A DNA stretch of 64,000 nucleotides from an uncultured Lachnospiraceae bacterium (GCA_949051815.1 CARQVR010000001.1:111540-175539), one strand, 5' to 3'. Shown: positions 16,823-26,097, counted from the stretch's first letter. Program-made: numbers and translations. The notes: generated by a model not told the origin, from the sequence alone.

Positions 16823-17803
16823 TTATTTTTTCCTGAACACAGACTGTCTCGCGCCGTGCATCTCTCTGTGCTTAAGCACATCATCCACCGCGTCCATGCG
16901 CAGGCCCGCGTCGATAAAGTCGCAATACTTGCAGAAAGGATAGTTGTGCCTGCCTGTGGTGATGGCTTCCCGAAGCTGCCTGTACTTTTCGCTGTTCCAG
17001 CCTTCCTTAAGTGATGTTTCATTCAGGTCGGCCATTTCCGTGACTTCAAAGTTGTCACAGCAGCAGATTCCCAGCTTGCCGAAGGGCGTGATCCACAGAT
17101 CCGTAAACGGCATGAGACAGGTCTCCTTGACGATCTTCCCCTTGGACTGCTTGTTCGGTGCGCTGCCCGCGCGGTTGGTCAGCACCTCTTTCAGGTACCG
17201 GATCTGCACCAGAATGTCCACGTCCCGAAACTCCTCCGGGTGCGCCTTCACATAATCGTGTATCACCTGCACATTGTCGTGCATTTTCATTTCCATCCCG
17301 TAGTTGTTGATGATGAGCTGATCCACATAGGGAACTATCTGCTTTACCCTGTCCACATTTAAGAGCAGGCCGTTTGTGGACATGAAGATAAAGGCCTCCG
17401 GCAGCTTTTTTCTCGCATACTTATGAAATTCCACAATGCGCGTGTCAAGCCACGGCTCGTTGTTTCCGTAAAGAGTCAGGTGCCCTTTGTAATTCCAGTC
17501 GTGAAGCTGGTCGATCACGGAATAATAGAGCGCGTCGTCCATCTTCTTATAAGGGCGTTTCTCCGCGTGGATGTTGGCCGTGCAAAACTCACAGGTGCTG
17601 TTGCACCGGTTCACCGTCTCCAGATTCACCACCAGCGGATGGGGCGCCTCCTTATGGCTCATAAAAAAGTCAATATATCCTTTCTGGGACCGTCTGCGGC
17701 TGACAAACTGCAATTTTAAATAGCTCTCGCTGGCAACCCACGGCAGATATTTTTTGGCGTTCCACCCGATCACTCCCCCGAAATTGTGTACTCTGATTGG
17801 CAT
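16823..17803 (-). CDS. Radical SAM protein with SPASM-like C-terminal domain
   Basis: 326 residues. CNSTCEFC (Cys67, 71, 74) binds the SAM-cleaving 4Fe-4S cluster. The C-terminal region has further cysteines in KETCLMPF, GICCCDNFE and FCKYCDF, the spacing of a SPASM auxiliary-cluster domain. Such enzymes modify peptides, sugars or alcohols by radical chemistry; those beside glycan genes are often sugar or aminoglycoside-type dehydrogenases, but the substrate here is unknown. ATG 17803 follows AAAGGAGATG; the longer frame to 17851 is Lys-rich and has no binding site. No RiPP precursor is visible next to it. Confidence 0.85.
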   Translation of the reverse strand: MPIRVHNFGGVIGWNAKKYLPWVASESYLKLQFVSRRRSQKGYIDFFMSHKEAPHPLVVNLETVNRCNSTCEFCTANIHAEKRPYKKMDDALYYSVIDQLHDWNYKGHLTLYGNNEPWLDTRIVEFHKYARKKLPEAFIFMSTNGLLLNVDRVKQIVPYVDQLIINNYGMEMKMHDNVQVIHDYVKAHPEEFRDVDILVQIRYLKEVLTNRAGSAPNKQSKGKIVKETCLMPFTDLWITPFGKLGICCCDNFEVTEMADLNETSLKEGWNSEKYRQLREAITTGRHNYPFCKYCDFIDAGLRMDAVDDVLKHREMHGARQSVFRKK

Positions 17804-17888
17804 GATTACATCTCCTTTTTTCTTCTTCGCATTTACTCCTTCGCCGTGCACGCTCCCCTCCGCATTCCGGGTGACAAATGCGCACGGC

Positions 17889-19712
17889 TCAATGCTGATA
17901 TGCGTATATCTTCATACTTCCGTCCTGCGCCGTGTACTCGCCCAGAAGGGTAAGCCCGGCCTCCTGCGCGTTGGAAAGCCTGATTCTGGAAAAAAGATAT
18001 TCCCCTCCAAGCGCCCCAAAAGCGTCCCCGTCCATATAAATACGGTCGTCCGTGGCGTACACGGTCTTTGTCGCGCTGACAATGCTTAAATCCGTCCCCG
18101 AATACAGATAGGCTCTGGCCCCCCAGTCGTCGTAATAGATTCTGGTAGCCTCCACCCGCTCCAGCGCGGGGGCGATAATTTTCCGGAAATCCTCCTTGTA
18201 CTGCTGGGAATAAAAGCCCAGATACCCGTCCAGCGTGGCAATCCCGTTATACTCAAGCACCGCCGGATGGAAGCCGTAGGCTGCCGCCCACTCTCCCTGA
18301 TAACCGATATCCGCCTTGATCCTTTCAAACAGATCCACCCCGTAAAACTGTTCATAGGACAGCTCGTCCACTTCTCTGCCGTGAAAATGCTCGTAAGCCC
18401 TGTTATAACAGGTGCTGTACAAGTCATTGTAGCGGGTCGGCGTCAGGATCACCGCCAGCACGGCAATGCAGACAATGCCGTTTGCCAGCCACATCTGCCA
18501 TTCCCCCGCATCGTAGAGCCTGCGCAGTATAAGAAACAGGGCCGCATACCACAAAAAGGGATTGAAAAAGATGGTCCGGTTAAACTGCCAGCCCTGAAGC
18601 GGCGGAATCAGCTTTTCCACCAGCGAGCGCAGCGGCTCGAAATCGTAAAGGCCGTACACCACACAGTTAAAAAGGATAAAAACCATCAGCAGATTGAAGG
18701 GGTCGCGCCGGGCGGCCTTTCCCTCTTTTTTTCGTATATAAAGCGCATTGTTTACAACAAAATATATCACACACACCGGAAGCACAACTTTCCCGTGTAC
18801 GCCGTCCGCATGAAAAATGCCCTCCCGGAACACCTGCCCGATTTCCCCGAAAATCTCCGGCAGGGAGAGGCTTGCATTGACAATGGAAGCCCGGATGGTC
18901 TCCTCTTCGCCAAAAAGCATCTGTCCGAACAGACGGTACTCGCAGGCCACAAAACCAATGGCCAGCACGAACAGCGCACCGGTCAGCCGCCGCGCGGCTC
19001 TTCCTTCCTGCGGTCTCTCCCCGCGCCCTAAAAGCGTTTCCCGCCCTTTCCTTTTGCGCAAGTATACTTCTCTGCAAAAGAGCCACAAAACCGCCAGCGT
19101 CAGATACCCCAGAATGAAAATGCCGTGGTAGGAAAAGTAGGAAACCAGCGGGTATGCAAACAACGCCGCATACCACAGATACCACCGCTTCCCCCGGGAC
19201 CGGCAGATCCTGGCAAGCAGCCATACGCACAGCGGAATCGAGGCAAAGGCAAAACCAAAAGCAGGGAAAAACCAGCAGATCCCATAGGCAAAGCCGGTCA
19301 TATAGATGACGGGACGGTATTTCCCATATCCCCCGCCAAGCAGCTCACCCGCCAGCAGACGAAAGGAAAACATCCCGAGCAGGATCTTTCCCAAAAGCCC
19401 CAGCACATACGCCGTGTAAGTCGGAAACAGCATGAAAAGCAGGCTGTAAAGCGAAAACTCCGAGGGCAGGTTATCCCTGCTGACGCCGCCCAGAAAAGGC
19501 ACGTTCACGCCGTGTTTCCAGAAGGAGTCCGTATTTTTCATCATCTGAAACTGCGCCAGAAACAAGTCCATATTATCGTGAACGCCGATATAGCTTCGCT
19601 CCCCGTAACCGAAAAACACTGCCGCCGCAAGCAGCAGGAATCCGGTTATCGGAAACAGAAACCAATATTTTGTTATCCGGATATACCACTTCTGTTCCGT
19701 CAGTTTTTTCAT
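17889..19712 (-). CDS. Large polytopic membrane protein, GT-C/YfhO-like (DUF6044-like)
   Basis: 607 residues with about twelve hydrophobic segments and an extracytoplasmic C-terminal domain (about 430-607). The first loop has YIGVHDNMDLFLAQFQM, the acidic motif expected in GT-C lipid-phosphosugar glycosyltransferases and seen in YfhO/YkoS-type proteins. These proteins are thought to glycosylate surface polymers or lipids outside the membrane. ATG 19712 has GGGATG upstream; the longer frame (to 19796) crosses a TGACA-CCCA-TGTCA inverted repeat that looks regulatory, so the shorter start is chosen. It lies upstream of the radical SAM gene and downstream of a GtrA gene, all on the same strand. 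Confidence 0.75.
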   Translation of the reverse strand: MKKLTEQKWYIRITKYWFLFPITGFLLLAAAVFFGYGERSYIGVHDNMDLFLAQFQMMKNTDSFWKHGVNVPFLGGVSRDNLPSEFSLYSLLFMLFPTYTAYVLGLLGKILLGMFSFRLLAGELLGGGYGKYRPVIYMTGFAYGICWFFPAFGFAFASIPLCVWLLARICRSRGKRWYLWYAALFAYPLVSYFSYHGIFILGYLTLAVLWLFCREVYLRKRKGRETLLGRGERPQEGRAARRLTGALFVLAIGFVACEYRLFGQMLFGEEETIRASIVNASLSLPEIFGEIGQVFREGIFHADGVHGKVVLPVCVIYFVVNNALYIRKKEGKAARRDPFNLLMVFILFNCVVYGLYDFEPLRSLVEKLIPPLQGWQFNRTIFFNPFLWYAALFLILRRLYDAGEWQMWLANGIVCIAVLAVILTPTRYNDLYSTCYNRAYEHFHGREVDELSYEQFYGVDLFERIKADIGYQGEWAAAYGFHPAVLEYNGIATLDGYLGFYSQQYKEDFRKIIAPALERVEATRIYYDDWGARAYLYSGTDLSIVSATKTVYATDDRIYMDGDAFGALGGEYLFSRIRLSNAQEAGLTLLGEYTAQDGSMKIYAYQH

Positions 19713-19883
19713 CTGTTCATCCCAACCGGCACACTTCTTCCCTGTACCTTCTGTAATTAATGACACCCATGTCACATATTTGTCTGCATGACACATGCGT
19801 TACTTTTTTTCATTCCGCAGTATCACAAATGCAAACGAAACTTGCTCCATCTGTTGAACAAAATTACTCATCAGAGAATGGAT

Positions 19884-20351
19884 TCAACCTTTCGCTCCGC
19901 CATGACGTCCCGTCCGGAACACAAACAGTTTCTGCCCGAAAAAGTTCATTACAATAAAAATTCCCATACCAAAGATCATCGCGATATTGTCAAGAAGCGC
20001 TTTTGAGAACATGCCTCCCGCCGACAGTCCGGACACATCCAGAAGCCACCCCACAAGCGGCTGCGCCACACTGAACGACACGAGATAGCACACGATGATA
20101 TTGAGGGCAAACCGCCAGGGCAGCCATTTGTCCCTGTTTTCCACCTTAAAGGTCAGCTTCGCGTTCGCGTGATAGGAAAAAACACTGCCGATAAAGTAGG
20201 AAATACCGCTTGACAGCCAGTAGTTCATATGAATCAGGTTATACAGCACCGCCATGATCGCCCAGCCCATCAGCGTATTAATGACGCCCACCATGCCGAA
20301 GTGTATGACCTCCATGATAAAATCTTTATATTTCAAATACAGCGCTTTCAT
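19884..20351 (-). CDS. GtrA-family membrane protein (putative lipid-linked sugar flippase)
   Basis: 155 residues with four hydrophobic segments. FGMVGVINTLMGW, FIGSVFSYHANAKLTF and a C-terminal FFGQKLFVFR are characteristic of GtrA. Family members are believed to flip polyprenyl-phosphate sugars made by a GT2 such as the one at 30042-30974 or 39469-40443, delivering them to GT-C transferases such as the downstream 607-residue protein. Divergent from the VOC gene at 20514. Confidence 0.9.
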   Translation of the reverse strand: MKALYLKYKDFIMEVIHFGMVGVINTLMGWAIMAVLYNLIHMNYWLSSGISYFIGSVFSYHANAKLTFKVENRDKWLPWRFALNIIVCYLVSFSVAQPLVGWLLDVSGLSAGGMFSKALLDNIAMIFGMGIFIVMNFFGQKLFVFRTGRHGGAKG

Positions 20352-20513
20352 CCGTCTAAACTGCGTCCTTTCCTAAAAGTAAGCGTCCCTGTTATTTTGT
20401 GATGTTTTTTTCCCTGTTATGTGTTATGATGAACCCACGCGGATATCCTTTTCGTATCTGTTCACATATACCGCACAAAAACAGGATATCTGCCCGTCAA
20501 AAAAGGAGCGCCT

Positions 20514-20909
20514 ATGTCAACATTAAAAATACACCATATCGGCTATTTAGTCAAAAAAATCGGGAAAGCGAAGCAGTCCTTTGAAACGCTCGGCTATCAG
20601 GTCGAGCAGGACACCGTATACGACGATATCCGCAAAGTGGATATCTGCTTTCTCATAAAAGACGGTTACCGGGTGGAGCTGATCTCCCCCGTCTCCGCGG
20701 ACTCCGTGGTTTCAGGGCTTTTGAAAAAATATAAAAACGCGCCCTACCACATCTGCTACGAAGCCGACGATCCCGAAGCGGCATATCTGGAACTGACCGG
20801 TAACGGCTTCGCCGCCATCGACACGCCCACGCCCGCGCCCGCGCTGGGCGGCCGTAACGTGGTCTTTTTGACAAGTCCCGTTGCCGGTATGATTGAACTG
20901 CTGTATTAG
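20514..20909 (+). CDS. VOC-family protein (methylmalonyl-CoA epimerase/glyoxalase-like)
   Basis: 131 residues, two beta-alpha-beta-beta-beta modules. Metal-ligand positions fit KIHHIGY (His near 8), VELISP (Glu near 47), PYHICYEA (His near 81) and the final GMIELLY (Glu near 129). The pattern is closest to methylmalonyl-CoA epimerase-like VOC proteins, although no mutase or carboxylase gene is nearby, so the substrate is open. AAAAGGAG ends eight bases before ATG 20514. It is the only plus-strand gene in this section and converges with the membrane protein at 20926-22473 with a 16-bp gap. Confidence 0.8.
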   Translation: MSTLKIHHIGYLVKKIGKAKQSFETLGYQVEQDTVYDDIRKVDICFLIKDGYRVELISPVSADSVVSGLLKKYKNAPYHICYEADDPEAAYLELTGNGFAAIDTPTPAPALGGRNVVFLTSPVAGMIELLY

Positions 20910-20925
20910 CCACACAGAAAACACC

Positions 20926-22473
20926 TTATGAAGTACTTTTCGCATTGCGCACATACATCGTAATCGTCCCGCACTTTTTCTCCGTAAAATCCGAAAGATC
21001 CAGACCCGGCTCATAACACCAGTGCCGGTCTTCCTCATTGTACATCACGACCACGTCAATATCCGCAAAGTCCGCCTGCTCGTCCTCTCTTGGTCCGTAG
21101 GAGCGGTTGATCTTGTTCTCGTCCTCCTCCCAGTAAAACACCTCGTCGTACCCGTGGAGACGAAACCAGTAGTACATCGTCTTATTTCCCTCCGCGTTCG
21201 GCGCAAAGCAGGACAATACTTTTTTGTCCGTCCCCTGCACCAGATCAAGCGTCGCATCAAGCATCGTCCTGATGCTCTCTCCCCGGTAGGTAAAATACCG
21301 CGCCTCCCGCAGCGTCACCCTGCCGTGGGCCGCCAGCATCAGAAGCAGGCAGAGCATGTAAGCGATCCGCCGCTTGCCGCTAAGAGGCCGGAAGGTGCAT
21401 CCCACAATCACAAAAAAGAACGCATAGCCGAACACCCAGGGCAGTATATAGCGCTCTTCCAGAGCGGTCTTGCTGTAGGAGACGCACTGTGGCAGCACAA
21501 CCGCCGCCGTAAGAAGTATCTCCCAGCCGAGTTTTTTCACATGCTCCCAGTAAGTCAGCAGGATCAACCCCATCAGCACGCCAAACCTGACATACCATTT
21601 CAGGTTATTTCCTGCGGCCGCGCGCCATACCTGCACATACTGGTCAAGCGTCACGCTCTCGTCCAGACCTACATATGAATAGTTGTTCGTACCGATCACG
21701 AACAGGATCAAAAACATTTCCACCACAAAAATGATGCCGATGGTCAGCAGATACGAAAACCTTTTTCTGATCGTCTCCCACAGAAGCGCGGGCGTCACAC
21801 GCTTTCCCTTCATCCCGTCGTACAGCACGTAAAGCCCCGCAAAGGGCAGGAGGAGAATAAAAGGCTCCTTGTAAACCGACATGAGGAAAAAAGCGCCCAG
21901 ACTGGACAGGGCGTACCGCCTCTTGTCCGTGGAAAGCCATTTCAGCAGGAAAAAGAATCCCACCGCAAACAGCATCATATCATACGATTCCTGCGGCCCC
22001 AGCTTCCACCACACCGGAGACTGGTAGCCCACCATCACCGTCAGGGAAAAGAGCGCGGCATAAACCGCATGGCACTTCATCTGCCTCGCGCAGTAATAGA
22101 GTGCGACGAGCGTCACGACAATCTCCGCCGCCTTCACAACCGACATTGCTGTCAGATTTATGCCGAACACATAGGCCATCAGCACCCGGTTGATATAGTA
22201 TAACGGCCTGAAACGGAGCGTCAGATCATAACCCACAGCCTCCCGCAGGCAGTCCCACAGGCTGTAATGCTCCAGCGTCATCCAATCCACATACTTGGCA
22301 AACTCCCAGTCGTCGACCAGATGAAACCCCGACGTTAACGTCCCCGTAACAATCACCACGCCGTACACAAGCGCGGCAAAGAAAGCCCACACGAAAATGG
22401 CCTCTCTCTTTTTATCTATGCTATCCGTTTTTTTTAAAAAGCGCTGCGCTCCGCCCGGAACTCCCTTTCCCAT
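20926..22473 (-). CDS. Polytopic GT-C-like membrane protein
   Basis: 515 residues. A short basic N-terminus is followed by about ten hydrophobic segments and a C-terminal extracytoplasmic portion of about 130 residues. The first loop contains SGFHLVDDWEFAKYVDWM, a paired-acid motif typical of GT-C glycosyltransferases. It follows the ACP gene by 57 bp on the same strand, so it probably shares a transcript with the FkbH-like/ACP pair. Donor and acceptor are unknown; a polyprenyl-linked sugar donor would be normal for this fold. Confidence 0.75.
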   Translation of the reverse strand: MGKGVPGGAQRFLKKTDSIDKKREAIFVWAFFAALVYGVVIVTGTLTSGFHLVDDWEFAKYVDWMTLEHYSLWDCLREAVGYDLTLRFRPLYYINRVLMAYVFGINLTAMSVVKAAEIVVTLVALYYCARQMKCHAVYAALFSLTVMVGYQSPVWWKLGPQESYDMMLFAVGFFFLLKWLSTDKRRYALSSLGAFFLMSVYKEPFILLLPFAGLYVLYDGMKGKRVTPALLWETIRKRFSYLLTIGIIFVVEMFLILFVIGTNNYSYVGLDESVTLDQYVQVWRAAAGNNLKWYVRFGVLMGLILLTYWEHVKKLGWEILLTAAVVLPQCVSYSKTALEERYILPWVFGYAFFFVIVGCTFRPLSGKRRIAYMLCLLLMLAAHGRVTLREARYFTYRGESIRTMLDATLDLVQGTDKKVLSCFAPNAEGNKTMYYWFRLHGYDEVFYWEEDENKINRSYGPREDEQADFADIDVVVMYNEEDRHWCYEPGLDLSDFTEKKCGTITMYVRNAKSTS

Positions 22474-22530
22474 ACCGTTTTCTGCTCCTTTGCCCGGCTG
22501 TACCGGCGTGTTCCTGCCCCGTTACGCGGC

Positions 22531-22773
22531 TTATCCGATCTGCACGATGATGATATCCGCCATCTCGCCCACATTCTTCATGGAAACTACTTGTCCCATG
22601 TTAAACTTCATGCCAAACTCCTGCTCCACCGCCGCAAGAAGATTGATGTGCTCCAGAGAATCCCACTCCTCGATATCGTCCGCCGTGGTGGCGTCCGTGA
22701 CAGTGATCTCCTCGTCATCAAACACATCCCTGAAAACCCCGTTCAATTTTTCAAACACTTCTTCTCTGCTCAT
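22531..22773 (-). CDS. Acyl carrier protein
   Basis: 80 residues, four-helix ACP plan with WDSLEHINLL; Ser39 in DSLEH is the phosphopantetheine attachment site. It is not in a fatty-acid operon: the FkbH-like enzyme gene is immediately upstream (107 bp), so this is likely a dedicated carrier, as in glyceryl-ACP systems and as DltC is for D-alanine. The loaded group may be passed to an MBOAT transferase. ATG 22773 is preferred; the longer frame to 22866 would read through the intergenic hairpin. Confidence 0.9.
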   Translation of the reverse strand: MSREEVFEKLNGVFRDVFDDEEITVTDATTADDIEEWDSLEHINLLAAVEQEFGMKFNMGQVVSMKNVGEMADIIIVQIG

Positions 22774-22812
22774 ATGTCTGTCCCATCCTTTCTGTAAAAC
22801 ATTTTTCCATTC

Positions 22813-22870
22813 GGAGAATGCCCGTATTTCAGGCATTCTCCTGAGTGAAACGGAGTTGCAGCGCAACTCC
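22813..22870 (-). promoter_or_regulatory. Two strong hairpins between the FkbH-like and ACP genes
   Basis: GGAGAATGCC/GGCATTCTCC (22813-22841, 9-nt loop) and GGAGTTGC/GCAACTCC (22852-22870, 3-nt loop) are both perfect. A third inverted repeat (22872-22918) spans the FkbH stop codon. There is no clear T-run, so they may be processing or stability elements, or a partial terminator setting the ACP level. Confidence 0.6.
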
Positions 22871-22879
22871 TAGAACTTC

Positions 22880-24850
22880 TTAGCGAAGCAGCCTCTGCTG
22901 CTGAGCTTTAGAAGTTCTTTTCACTCTAATAACCGTATTTTTCTTCTCATAATCTGCGGGAATCTCATATCGCCATACTGTGACACCCGTGTCGGTTTCT
23001 TCCGTCTTTTCAAACCCCATGGTCTGATAAAACGCCTTCACCATGGCATTCTTCGCCGTGGGATAATAATATCCCATAATCGTCTTAATCCCGCAGTCCA
23101 GACACGCCTCCACCACACTGTCCATCATGGCCGCTTCCATATCCCGCTTTAATACGCGGCAGCTCATCAGCCACAGCTCCAGGTGCAGCACGTCTGCTGT
23201 CGCTGTACTGTCCGCCGCCGCACCGCTTCCTGCCGCCGCTGTACTGTCCGCCGCCGCACCGCTTCCTGCTGCCGCACTGTCTGCCGTCATACCGCTTCCT
23301 GCCGCCGCGCCCGGCGTCTCTCCCCGCCGGTAAATATCTGTATCGGCCATCGTCCCTTTTCTGCCGATCACCACAGAAACCACGCCGTTATCCCCGAAGC
23401 GGTCAGCCAGCTTTCCATAGCGGGTAATATATGTTTCATCCGCCGCAAACGACTCGATCTGCGCCTGCGTGAACCGCCTCGTTGTCAGATTAAACTGATT
23501 GCTCTTATTGGTAAGCTGGGCGATCCGCGCCATGTAAACCGCCTCAAAAGAGCGGATCGTCCCCTGCATTTCCAGAGACAGCAGATACTCCCGGTAATCG
23601 GCGAAACGCTCCTGCTGCACCTTTCTGGCCATGTTGGCCTGATACATCTCGCTTCGTTTCCTGTCGTCCTCCGACAGGCTTGTCACCTCAAAAAACCCGC
23701 TGTGGTCAAGCACCCGGATATACTGCTCCGGCGTGCCGATTTCGGGAACCGCCGTCCCCGCCGTCTGCGCGCTCACGATCTCCCGCTCCGCCGGATTGTC
23801 GTCCACAAACACAAGAGAATCCGGCAGAATATTCAGCTCCCTGGCAATGGCGCCTGTATTTTCGCTCTTCGGCTCCCAGTTCGCCTTAATCAGTACGAAG
23901 TCCTCCGGCTTAATCACGCCCTCCGGGTGATTCAGTCCGGCTATGGCGTTTTCATGTTCATTTTTGGAGTTCACGGCAAGCATGACGCCGATCTCCTTTT
24001 GCGCTTTCACATAACTCTGAAATTCCGAGTAAACCTGTCCCATCGGCGTCTCCTGCCCGATCTCCAGATTTTCCGGCCCGTCGTCACCCACAACGCCGCC
24101 CCAGAGCGTATTGTCAAGATCCAGCACAAGGGCCTTCTTATTTCTGCCGAAAACCGACTTGATGATATTCGCCAGATTGTGGGAAAAAACGGGGATCGCC
24201 TGCATACAGCAGGCATATTTGTACATATGCCAGTACAGAGGATCCGCCCACCTGTCAAGCCCGTAGGCGGCCGACAGATAGTGGATGTCGTGAATATAAA
24301 AATTTCCGTGCTCCCTCGCATACTGATAGAATTTCTCGTTAAACCTGTTGACAAAGGCGATCCTTCCCTGCGGACAGACGCCTTCCTGATTGCCCAGAAG
24401 CCGGAAAAAGGGATACTCGAAATTATTCTGGATCACGGGACAGCGGTAAACCTCCGCAATCTTATCCCACATCGCCTGAAAACGGCCATACTGCTCCGAA
24501 AGCAGCTCCTCCACCCGCTGCGCCGAATCCGAAACGGAAGGCCACGCCGTGATATTCCGGTTGGAGGTATGAATAAATATCAGATCCGGGGCAAAGGAGC
24601 GAAGCTCCGGATTGTCAAACATCACGTCCTGCCAGTATTGTGCATATTCCGACTCGTAAAACACGGGGCGGATGCCCTGCTCCAGCAAAAACAGCTCCAG
24701 TATGCGTATGATATCATGCGTCGTACTGCCTCCAAGAACCGCGATCCGCTTCTCCAGAAAATCAGACCGCTCCTCCAGAAGCGCGCGCTTTAGCTTCTTT
24801 GATTTTTTTAAAATCAGCTCCCCGTCAAAGGGGTATTCCAGTTCCCGCAT
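22880..24850 (-). CDS. FkbH-like HAD-IIIC phosphatase/glyceryl-transfer enzyme
   Basis: 656 residues in three parts: an N-terminal SGNH-like region (VLGGSTTHD at about 38), a HAD domain with DLDNTLWGG (about 244-252) and VFVDDNPAER, and a C-terminal GNAT-like part (NKSNQFNLTTRRFT to MGYYYPTAKN). This is the layout of FkbH proteins, which dephosphorylate 1,3-bisphosphoglycerate and load the glyceryl group on an ACP; an ACP gene follows directly. About 40 residues (512-552) of Ala/Gly/Ser/Asp repeats interrupt the C-terminal domain, an unusual insertion. ATG 24850 follows GGAGAG. Loading glycerate in this strain is inferred from the family. Confidence 0.88.
   Translation of the reverse strand: MRELEYPFDGELILKKSKKLKRALLEERSDFLEKRIAVLGGSTTHDIIRILELFLLEQGIRPVFYESEYAQYWQDVMFDNPELRSFAPDLIFIHTSNRNITAWPSVSDSAQRVEELLSEQYGRFQAMWDKIAEVYRCPVIQNNFEYPFFRLLGNQEGVCPQGRIAFVNRFNEKFYQYAREHGNFYIHDIHYLSAAYGLDRWADPLYWHMYKYACCMQAIPVFSHNLANIIKSVFGRNKKALVLDLDNTLWGGVVGDDGPENLEIGQETPMGQVYSEFQSYVKAQKEIGVMLAVNSKNEHENAIAGLNHPEGVIKPEDFVLIKANWEPKSENTGAIARELNILPDSLVFVDDNPAEREIVSAQTAGTAVPEIGTPEQYIRVLDHSGFFEVTSLSEDDRKRSEMYQANMARKVQQERFADYREYLLSLEMQGTIRSFEAVYMARIAQLTNKSNQFNLTTRRFTQAQIESFAADETYITRYGKLADRFGDNGVVSVVIGRKGTMADTDIYRRGETPGAAAGSGMTADSAAAGSGAAADSTAAAGSGAAADSTATADVLHLELWLMSCRVLKRDMEAAMMDSVVEACLDCGIKTIMGYYYPTAKNAMVKAFYQTMGFEKTEETDTGVTVWRYEIPADYEKKNTVIRVKRTSKAQQQRLLR
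23197..23312 (-). repeat. In-frame GC-rich tandem repeat in the FkbH-like gene
   Basis: About three copies of a 33-36-bp unit encode AAAGSGAAADST-type blocks. They lie in a loop of the C-terminal acyltransferase-like domain. Lengths are multiples of three, so the frame is kept. Confidence 0.75.
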
Positions 24851-24972
24851 AAATTCTCTCCACAAATATTTTACCGATGCCTGCGCATACTTGAGACGCG
24901 CCGCTTTTTGCGCAAATAAGGCAGGTTTTGCACCTGCCTTTTATCATACCATATTTTGCCTGCCCTATGCAA

Positions 24973-26097
24973 TCATTCCTCCGGCGCGAAGTCACTGTAT
25001 ATGATTCTTGCGATCTTCTCCGCATACACACGCGCTCCCAGCGGCGTCATGTGAATGCCGTCCGCCAGATACTGCTCCGCGGTGCCCGCGTCGATGCCGC
25101 TCTCCTCGAAAGCATTGAAGAAGAACACGCGGTCCTTTTCAAACTGCCCTGCCACATATCCGGTTCCTCTCGCGTAAGTGATCAGCGGACCGTAGCCGTA
25201 ATCCAGCGAATAGCCGTCTCCGATAAAGGTCTGTCCGTTAAAGACCTGGCAATAGTGGGGCGAAACCAGCAAAATCCCCGCATCCGGAAAACGTTCCTTA
25301 AGCCTGCTGACCGCATCGTGCAGCGCACCGGTATACGTGTGCGCCTCGTCTATCGCCAGCGTGTCGCCGCCCTCCAGATATCTGCTGTTGGGAATCTGTT
25401 TGGTCAGAAAATCATTCACGCCGTACTCTATGATAAAGTAATCCGTCTTGTCAAAATCACAGGTTTTCAGCACGTCGCCCGCCGCGTAACCGTCAAAGAT
25501 ATCCGTGTTGATATTGCCCAGAATCCCATGTACCACGCCAAGCAGGCTTCGGGATTCCCATGTTGCGAAATTGTACTGGTCATTGGGCAGAAGCGCCGCC
25601 GTGGTGCCGCCCATGGACATATTATAAATCTTCGCGTCAAGCTGCTCGCCGATGATATCCGCCGCGCCGCTCTCCGTCCGGTCGCCGTCCATGATGCTGT
25701 CGCCCAGAATAACAATCTGCATACTATAGTCCCTGTCATCCTCTTCTTTGGGAGCGGCCTCCTCTTTCTTCTCGTCCTTCTTGTCGTCTTTCTTATCCTT
25801 TTTTTCGGTTTCCTGCTTCGTAATTTTGGCGGGTGTCTCCTCCTGATCCGCCTCGCTGGCGGCGGGAGCGGCCTCACTCTCCGCGACAACCACGCTGGAT
25901 CCCTCTTTCAGATTCCGCCATTCCTCCTTCAACTCCTGCACGGCCTGACGGTTCTGCTCCTCCAGCTCCAGACGTTCCCGCTCCACTTTCATCTGTGCCT
26001 GTCCGTACACGATCTCAATGATCGCCAGAACGCAAAAACCAATCAAAACCACCAGAAGCATATTTATATTCTGTCTGCCGCGTCTCGTATTTCCCAT
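24973..26097 (-). CDS. Membrane-anchored SGNH/GDSL-family protein
   Basis: 374 residues: a membrane helix (11-33), a short coiled coil (34-65), a Lys/Glu/Asp/Ala linker (70-122) and an SGNH domain. ILGDSIMDGD has nucleophile Ser134; YGVND supplies the oxyanion Asn; ADGIHMTPLG has Asp346 and His349. The domain should act outside the membrane, as an acyl transferase or esterase on glycans. It lies just upstream of the FkbH-like/ACP genes on the same strand, suggesting that all three serve one acyl modification. A GTCGG-spaced AAAGG precedes ATG 26097. Confidence 0.85.
   Translation of the reverse strand: MGNTRRGRQNINMLLVVLIGFCVLAIIEIVYGQAQMKVERERLELEEQNRQAVQELKEEWRNLKEGSSVVVAESEAAPAASEADQEETPAKITKQETEKKDKKDDKKDEKKEEAAPKEEDDRDYSMQIVILGDSIMDGDRTESGAADIIGEQLDAKIYNMSMGGTTAALLPNDQYNFATWESRSLLGVVHGILGNINTDIFDGYAAGDVLKTCDFDKTDYFIIEYGVNDFLTKQIPNSRYLEGGDTLAIDEAHTYTGALHDAVSRLKERFPDAGILLVSPHYCQVFNGQTFIGDGYSLDYGYGPLITYARGTGYVAGQFEKDRVFFFNAFEESGIDAGTAEQYLADGIHMTPLGARVYAEKIARIIYSDFAPEE

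Noticed and set aside
23183..24793. 536-residue open frame on the plus strand
   Set aside because: It is antisense to the FkbH-like gene, is very rich in Arg, His and Pro, and has no family motifs.
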